From assembly GCF_001187915.1 (NCBI RefSeq), contig NZ_LGIU01000013.1, forward strand, positions 1 to 33,397: DNA of 33,397 bases, given 5' to 3'. Positions within the stretch are counted from its first letter, which is position 1. Every line of letters starts with the position of its first letter. The stretch comes from Arthrobacter sp. RIT-PI-e (lineage in GTDB: Bacteria; Actinomycetota; Actinomycetes; Actinomycetales; Micrococcaceae). Positions 29,249 to 33,397 of the stretch are shown here, one piece after another. The translations under genes and the position numbers were made by a program. The notes under the pieces are model-generated. The model was not told the origin of the DNA. It ran no database searches and worked only from the letters and a program-made list of their open reading frames with translations.

Positions 29249-30424
29249 ATGAAGGCATCGCATCCCGTCCTGCAGACGCCATTCCGGAAATACCCTCGGC
29301 TGGCCGTTGCCACCCTCGTCGTCGGTTCGCTCGTCTCGTTGACCGCATGCGGCGGCGGCGGAGCAGACGCTGGAGCCCCGGCTCCCGAGAACCCCATCGC
29401 CGTCGGCGAGTTCCCCGAGTACTACCCGGCTGATTATCAGAGCATCATCGACGCCGCCGAGCAGGAAGGCGGAGAACTGTCGATCTACTCGAATACCGAC
29501 CAGGAGAACTGGGCCCCGCTGTTCCGCGACTTCCAGAAGAAGTACCCCTTCGTCACGAAAATCTCCGCCAGCAACCTGGACTCCGACGAGGTGTTCCAGA
29601 AGGCACTCAGCGAGCAGGCCACCGGCAGCTCACCGGCTGACATCTTCGTCTCCAACGCCACCGGGGCCTGGGCGGACTTCGCCGAGCGTGAGGGAACCCT
29701 CCTCGAGTACGAGTCCCCCGAAATCGCTGAACTGCCCGAGTTCGCTCAGCTGCTCCCCGGCGTCGTCGCGATGTCCGCGGACCCGCAGACCATCGCCTAC
29801 AACACGACCCTGCTCGAGGAGGAACCGACCAGCCTTGCGTCCTTCGCGGAGCAGATTGCAGCCGACCCGGGCAAGTTCGAGAACATGATCGGCGTCCGCG
29901 ACGTGACCGGTGCCTTCGGCTTCACCATGTTCTACAACCTCACCAAGAACAAGCCCGAAGCATGGGACTCCCTGGACGACATCCTGGCAGCATCACGGCC
30001 CGAGACGTCCTCCGGAACCCTGTCGGAGAAGGTCCTGGCCGGCGAATACGTCGCAGGTGTCCTCGTGACCGCAGCCCCGGCGTTCCCCGTCGTGAAGAAC
30101 AGCGGAGGCCTGTTCGACATCAACCTTCCCTCCGACGGCACGGTCGTCATCCCCCGCGGGCTGGGCATCGCAGCCGAAGCACCCCACAAGGCCACAGCCC
30201 AGCTGTTCACGGACTTCGTGCTCTCCGAGGAAGGCCAGCAGGCGGTCCTCGAAGGCGGACTCTCCTCCTACCGCGACGGCGTCGAGTCGGTCGAGCTCGC
30301 CTACACCTACCAGGACGTCATTGACGAGGTCGGTGAGGACAACGTGATCCTGGCACCCTACGAGGTCGTGCCCGAGGCGGACGTCGAGGCGTTCACCACC
30401 CGCTGGAACGGCCTCCTCAAGTAA
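29249..30424 (+). CDS. ABC importer substrate-binding lipoprotein (FbpA/AfuA-like)
   Basis: This 391-aa protein starts at ATG 29249 with AAAGGAGA eight bases upstream; the longer frame would run through the promoter. A signal sequence ends in the lipobox LTAC, with C34 as lipid anchor. The mature part has the type 2 periplasmic binding fold: GGELSIYSNTDQENWAPLF, a segment FVSNATGAWADF, NTTLLEEEPTSLASF and the closing TRWNGLLK. This is the Fe3+/thiamine/phosphonate/putrescine-type family. Tyrosines used for iron in FbpA are not clearly present. Next to acid-sugar genes and under the same operator, an organic anion or its metal complex is a more likely cargo than free iron. Confidence 0.85.
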   Translation: MKASHPVLQTPFRKYPRLAVATLVVGSLVSLTACGGGGADAGAPAPENPIAVGEFPEYYPADYQSIIDAAEQEGGELSIYSNTDQENWAPLFRDFQKKYPFVTKISASNLDSDEVFQKALSEQATGSSPADIFVSNATGAWADFAEREGTLLEYESPEIAELPEFAQLLPGVVAMSADPQTIAYNTTLLEEEPTSLASFAEQIAADPGKFENMIGVRDVTGAFGFTMFYNLTKNKPEAWDSLDDILAASRPETSSGTLSEKVLAGEYVAGVLVTAAPAFPVVKNSGGLFDINLPSDGTVVIPRGLGIAAEAPHKATAQLFTDFVLSEEGQQAVLEGGLSSYRDGVESVELAYTYQDVIDEVGEDNVILAPYEVVPEADVEAFTTRWNGLLK

Positions 30425-30454
30425 CGACCCGAGCAGCGCAAGGAACCGGAAACC

Positions 30455-32230
30455 ATGAGCACGATACCCGCACTCCGGCCTGATAAGCAGGCCTCAGGTA
30501 CACCACGAACTGACTTCCCCGCCCCGCGGTACCGCCGCATCCTGGGAGCCGACCGCAGCAACGTGATCTACTGGGCCACCATCGTCGTCCTGGCGCTGCT
30601 CGTTCTCGCCCCGGTCGTCCCGACCCTCTACCAGTCCATGGTCGACCGGCCCCTGTACGAATCCGGGGGCATCTTCACCCTGGAGAACTACAGCCGGCTG
30701 TTCACCGAAGCCGGCTTCGGCCAGGTCGCCCTCAACACCGCGCTGTTCGCGGTAATGACGACGGTCTTGACGATCCTGATCGCTGTTCCCATGGCGATTG
30801 TGGTCGTCCGCACCAATATTCCCGGCCGCAAGGCCTTCGGGATCGCCATGCAGTGGCCGTTCTTTATCTCCTCCCTGATCCTCGGATTCGGGTGGATCAC
30901 CATGTACGGGCCGGCGGGCTTCGTGAGCGTCGAAGTCCGCCGGATCCTGGGCTTCCTACCTTGGGACCTCTACACCCTGCCTGGTATGGCGATCACCGAG
31001 GCGGTCGCCCTGGCCCCCATCGCCTACGTGTTCTGCGCCAACGCGCTGCGCAACACCGACGCTTCCCTCGAAGCTGCAGCACAGACCGTAGGAGCCGGCC
31101 CGTTCCGCATCCTGTGGTCCGTGATCATCCCGATGCTCCGGCCCCCGGTCGTCTACAGCTCCATCCTCGTCTTCAGCATGTCCATCGAAACCCTGAGCAT
31201 TCCCCTGCTCTACGGGCAGCCCGTCGGCATCACCGTGTTCGCCACGTTCCTCTACAAGAACGGCCTGCAGTCCATCGACCCCGACTACGGCATCCTCGGA
31301 GCCGCGTCCACCGTCATCCTGGTGGTGACGATCCTCCTGGTCGCCGTTCAGGCCAGACTGCTCAAGGACGCCAAACGCTTCGTGTCCGTCCGCGGTAAGG
31401 CAACCCGTCCCCGCCTGCTCGAACTGGGATGGCTGAAGTGGGTCGCCGTCGCAGGCATCACCTTCTACGTCGTCGTCGGCGCTCTCATCCCCATCCTCGG
31501 ACTGGTCTTCCGCTCAGCGACCCGCATCTTCACGCCCCTGCAGAACCCGCTGCTCTCACTGACGAGCGACAACTACGCCCGCATCATCGAATACCCGGTC
31601 TACGTCGCCTCCATCCGCAACAGCCTCATCGTCGCCGGCCTCGGCGCCGTCCTGGTGAGCCTGCTCGCACTGGTTGCCGTCATCGTCGCCAAACGATCCA
31701 CGTTCCGCTACCGCAGGGTCATCGAATACCTGGCCCTGGCACCACAGGCCATGCCGGGCCTAATCATCGGTCTGGGACTGTTCTGGGCCTTTGCCTTCAT
31801 GCCCTTCAACACCGGAGCCCTGATTCAGGGCACGCTCTGGGCGCTGATCATCGGCTTCGGGCTGCGAGCACTGCCCAGTGCGTTCGGGTCCATCTCCCCG
31901 GCTGTCATGCAGATCGGAGAGGAACTCGACAACGCAGCACGCGTCAACGGCGCCGACTGGCTGAGGACCTTCACCCGGATCCTCACCAAGCTCCTCGCTC
32001 CGTCCTTCGTCGCGGCGATGATCCTCACCTTCGTCGTCATGCTCAAGGAATACTCGCCGGCGATCTTCCTCGGCTCGGCCGACACCAACATCATCGGCAC
32101 CACGATGCTCGAGCTGTGGGTCCAAGGCAACACCGGGTCCGTCGCCGCACTGGCCACCATCCAGATCCTCATCACCGCACTATTCGTCGGCATTGCCGGC
32201 CTTCTCACGAGAGGTAAGAAAGATGCCTGA
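30455..32230 (+). CDS. ABC importer permease, fused FbpB-type
   Basis: This 591-aa protein has about 12 membrane helices in two halves, the FbpB/AfuB layout of a fused permease that pairs with itself. Each half has an EAA loop for the ATPase: DASLEAAAQTVGAGPFRILW (about 203-222) and the segment EELDNAARVNGADWLRTF (about 488-505). AAGGAA lies upstream of the ATG, 30 bases after the binding-protein stop. It should form the channel with the lipoprotein and the ATPase on either side. The substrate is unknown; see the binding protein. Confidence 0.88.
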   Translation: MSTIPALRPDKQASGTPRTDFPAPRYRRILGADRSNVIYWATIVVLALLVLAPVVPTLYQSMVDRPLYESGGIFTLENYSRLFTEAGFGQVALNTALFAVMTTVLTILIAVPMAIVVVRTNIPGRKAFGIAMQWPFFISSLILGFGWITMYGPAGFVSVEVRRILGFLPWDLYTLPGMAITEAVALAPIAYVFCANALRNTDASLEAAAQTVGAGPFRILWSVIIPMLRPPVVYSSILVFSMSIETLSIPLLYGQPVGITVFATFLYKNGLQSIDPDYGILGAASTVILVVTILLVAVQARLLKDAKRFVSVRGKATRPRLLELGWLKWVAVAGITFYVVVGALIPILGLVFRSATRIFTPLQNPLLSLTSDNYARIIEYPVYVASIRNSLIVAGLGAVLVSLLALVAVIVAKRSTFRYRRVIEYLALAPQAMPGLIIGLGLFWAFAFMPFNTGALIQGTLWALIIGFGLRALPSAFGSISPAVMQIGEELDNAARVNGADWLRTFTRILTKLLAPSFVAAMILTFVVMLKEYSPAIFLGSADTNIIGTTMLELWVQGNTGSVAALATIQILITALFVGIAGLLTRGKKDA

Positions 32231-33353
32231 CGTCGTCGTCAAGAATCTGCGCAAGGAATTCCAGGGAACCACCGTCCTGCACGGGGTCGACATCACCATC
32301 AAGGACGGCGAGTTCTTCACCCTCCTGGGACCCAGTGGCTGCGGCAAGTCCACCACCCTGGCCTGCCTGGCCGGCCTGGAACGGCCGACCTCGGGATCGA
32401 TCACCGTGGGCGACACGACCTTCGTCGAGGACACCTCCAACAAGTTCGTCCCACCCGAAGAGCGCAACCTCGGCATGGTCTTCCAGTCCTACGCCCTCTG
32501 GCCACACATGACACTGGCCCAGAACCTCGCCATGCCACTGAACATCCGCAAGGTCCCAAAGTCCGAGCAGGAAACACTCATCCACGACGCACTTGACAAG
32601 GTCGGCCTGGCCCACCTGAAAAAGCGCTACCCACACCAGCTCTCCGGCGGACAGCAGCAACGCGTCGCCCTGGCTCGCGCGCTGGTCTACTCCCCCAAGG
32701 TGCTCCTGCTCGATGAACCCCTGTCGAACCTCGACGCGAAGCTACGCGAGCAGGCCCGGGTCTGGCTCAAGAAACTACAGGCAGATCTTGGCATCACCAC
32801 CGTCTACGTCACCCACGATCAGGAAGAAGCCCTGGCCATGAGCGACCGTATCGCCGTCATGTCCGCCGGCAACGTCCTCCAGGTCGCAGCCCCGCACGAA
32901 ATCTACGAGCAGCCCGCCACCGCGGAAGTCGCCGCGTTCATTGGCCGCTCCAACTTCCTCGACGGCACCGTCGTCGCCCTCGACGGTGTGACAGCCACCG
33001 TGAAGCTCGAAGAGCGCGGCGAGGTCATCAACGTCACCGTCGCGGGCCCTGCACAAGCTGGCGACGCGGTGACGGTGGCCTTCCGGCCCGAAAAGGCGTT
33101 CCTCGCCAAACCAGACAAGGCCCTCCCGGCAGGAGCGACCGCGCGCAACGCACGGATCCTCCCCCCCCCCTGCGTCGGATCCCGGTACGGGTACGCCCTG
33201 GAGTCCGGGCCCAAGCCCCTCATCGTCGACAGCACAGCTGGCGGGCTCACCGGAGACGTGAAACTCATCGTTCCCGCCGAGTCGGTCCGCCTGTACCCCG
33301 GCACCAACGTCATCGCCGATGACGTCGCCGACCTGATGGCTGTCACCCACTAA
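32223..33353 (+). CDS. ABC importer ATPase (FbpC/PotA-like) with TOBE domain
   Basis: This 376-aa protein starts at ATG 32223, overlapping the permease end by eight bases, with GAGAGG upstream; a start further up would lie deep in the permease gene. Walker A is GPSGCGKST (36-44), followed by the Q-loop MVFQSYALWPH, the signature LSGGQQQRVALARAL, Walker B LLLDEPLSNLDAK and the switch VTHDQEEALAMSD. The C-terminal 140 residues form an OB-fold (TOBE) regulatory domain. A run of ten C at 33161-33170 codes for Pro residues there, between ARIL and CVGSRYGY. It energises the FbpABC-type importer encoded upstream. Confidence 0.92.
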   Translation: MPDVVVKNLRKEFQGTTVLHGVDITIKDGEFFTLLGPSGCGKSTTLACLAGLERPTSGSITVGDTTFVEDTSNKFVPPEERNLGMVFQSYALWPHMTLAQNLAMPLNIRKVPKSEQETLIHDALDKVGLAHLKKRYPHQLSGGQQQRVALARALVYSPKVLLLDEPLSNLDAKLREQARVWLKKLQADLGITTVYVTHDQEEALAMSDRIAVMSAGNVLQVAAPHEIYEQPATAEVAAFIGRSNFLDGTVVALDGVTATVKLEERGEVINVTVAGPAQAGDAVTVAFRPEKAFLAKPDKALPAGATARNARILPPPCVGSRYGYALESGPKPLIVDSTAGGLTGDVKLIVPAESVRLYPGTNVIADDVADLMAVTH

Positions 33354-33397
33354 ACCGGCGTCAGCCACCCCCAGCCACCCCCAGCTACCCCAAGCAC

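Noticed and set aside
28885-29397. Minus-strand frame of 170 codons between glpX and the importer
   Set aside because: It crosses the importer promoter and the first codons of the lipoprotein gene; no domain or ribosome site was found.
29249-30424. Calling the ABC system an iron importer (fbpABC)
   Set aside because: The architecture fits, but iron-binding tyrosines were not evident and the regulatory context points to an organic acid; the substrate is left open.
1-33397. tRNA or rRNA genes, integrase and att sites
   Set aside because: No tRNA-like cloverleaf, rRNA sequence, tyrosine or serine recombinase, or flanking direct repeats were found on reading both strands, so an integrative element is not supported from this window.

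Overview
This window looks like part of a plasmid, or a plasmid-derived element, from a high-GC actinobacterium, probably of the Micrococcales type. The evidence is strong G/C bias at third codon positions, GTG and TTG starts, actinobacterial protein families (SCO6880-type, DUF4913-type, CitMHS, class II GlpX) and a backbone of plasmid partition, replication and transfer genes. The species cannot be named from the sequence alone, and closure as a circle cannot be judged.

Layout. Positions 1-127 hold the 3' end of an IS3-family transposase and its probable terminal repeat. Positions 464-1590 are a partition module on the minus strand: a ParF-like parA and a ribbon-helix-helix (RHH) partner, surrounded by four arrays of 8-bp repeats with the core TACTC. 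Positions 2084-2670 hold a secreted Ser/Thr/Ala-rich protein and its terminator. Positions 2847-4901 hold a 632-aa replication protein (archaeo-eukaryotic-primase-like N-terminus, winged-helix-like C-terminus) followed by a 48-aa membrane protein. Positions 5043-7264 are a minus-strand regulatory block: XRE-type regulator, seven-helix membrane protein, small helix-turn-helix protein, and a second RHH protein.

Positions 7445-21087 form one almost unbroken plus-strand operon for a type IV secretion/conjugation-like apparatus. In order it has a dual peptidoglycan hydrolase, a lipoprotein, a membrane-anchored large protein, two P-loop proteins, a small two-helix membrane protein, a VirB8-like anchor, a VirB6/TrbL-like channel protein (apparently frameshifted near 15470), an SCO6880-type protein, a VirB4-like ATPase, a VirD4-like coupling protein and a DUF4913-type protein. 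Most junctions are 1-4 nt stop/start overlaps. No relaxase was recognised in the window.

Positions 21621-33353 are a catabolic island. The minus strand runs citMHS-type transporter, isopropylmalate-dehydrogenase-family enzyme, four-carbon acid sugar kinase (DUF1537), class II aldolase/decarboxylase, RraA-family aldolase and FadR-type regulator. The plus strand carries a GlpX fructose-1,6-bisphosphatase and a three-gene FbpABC-like ABC importer. The palindrome TGGTCGACCA, or its one-base variant, lies at all the apparent control points, so the FadR-type protein probably controls the whole island. A sensible reading is uptake of a C4 acid sugar or hydroxy-acid, conversion to a triose phosphate, and entry to gluconeogenesis through GlpX. 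The exact substrate is unknown, and the enzyme set differs from the described threonate/erythronate pathways.
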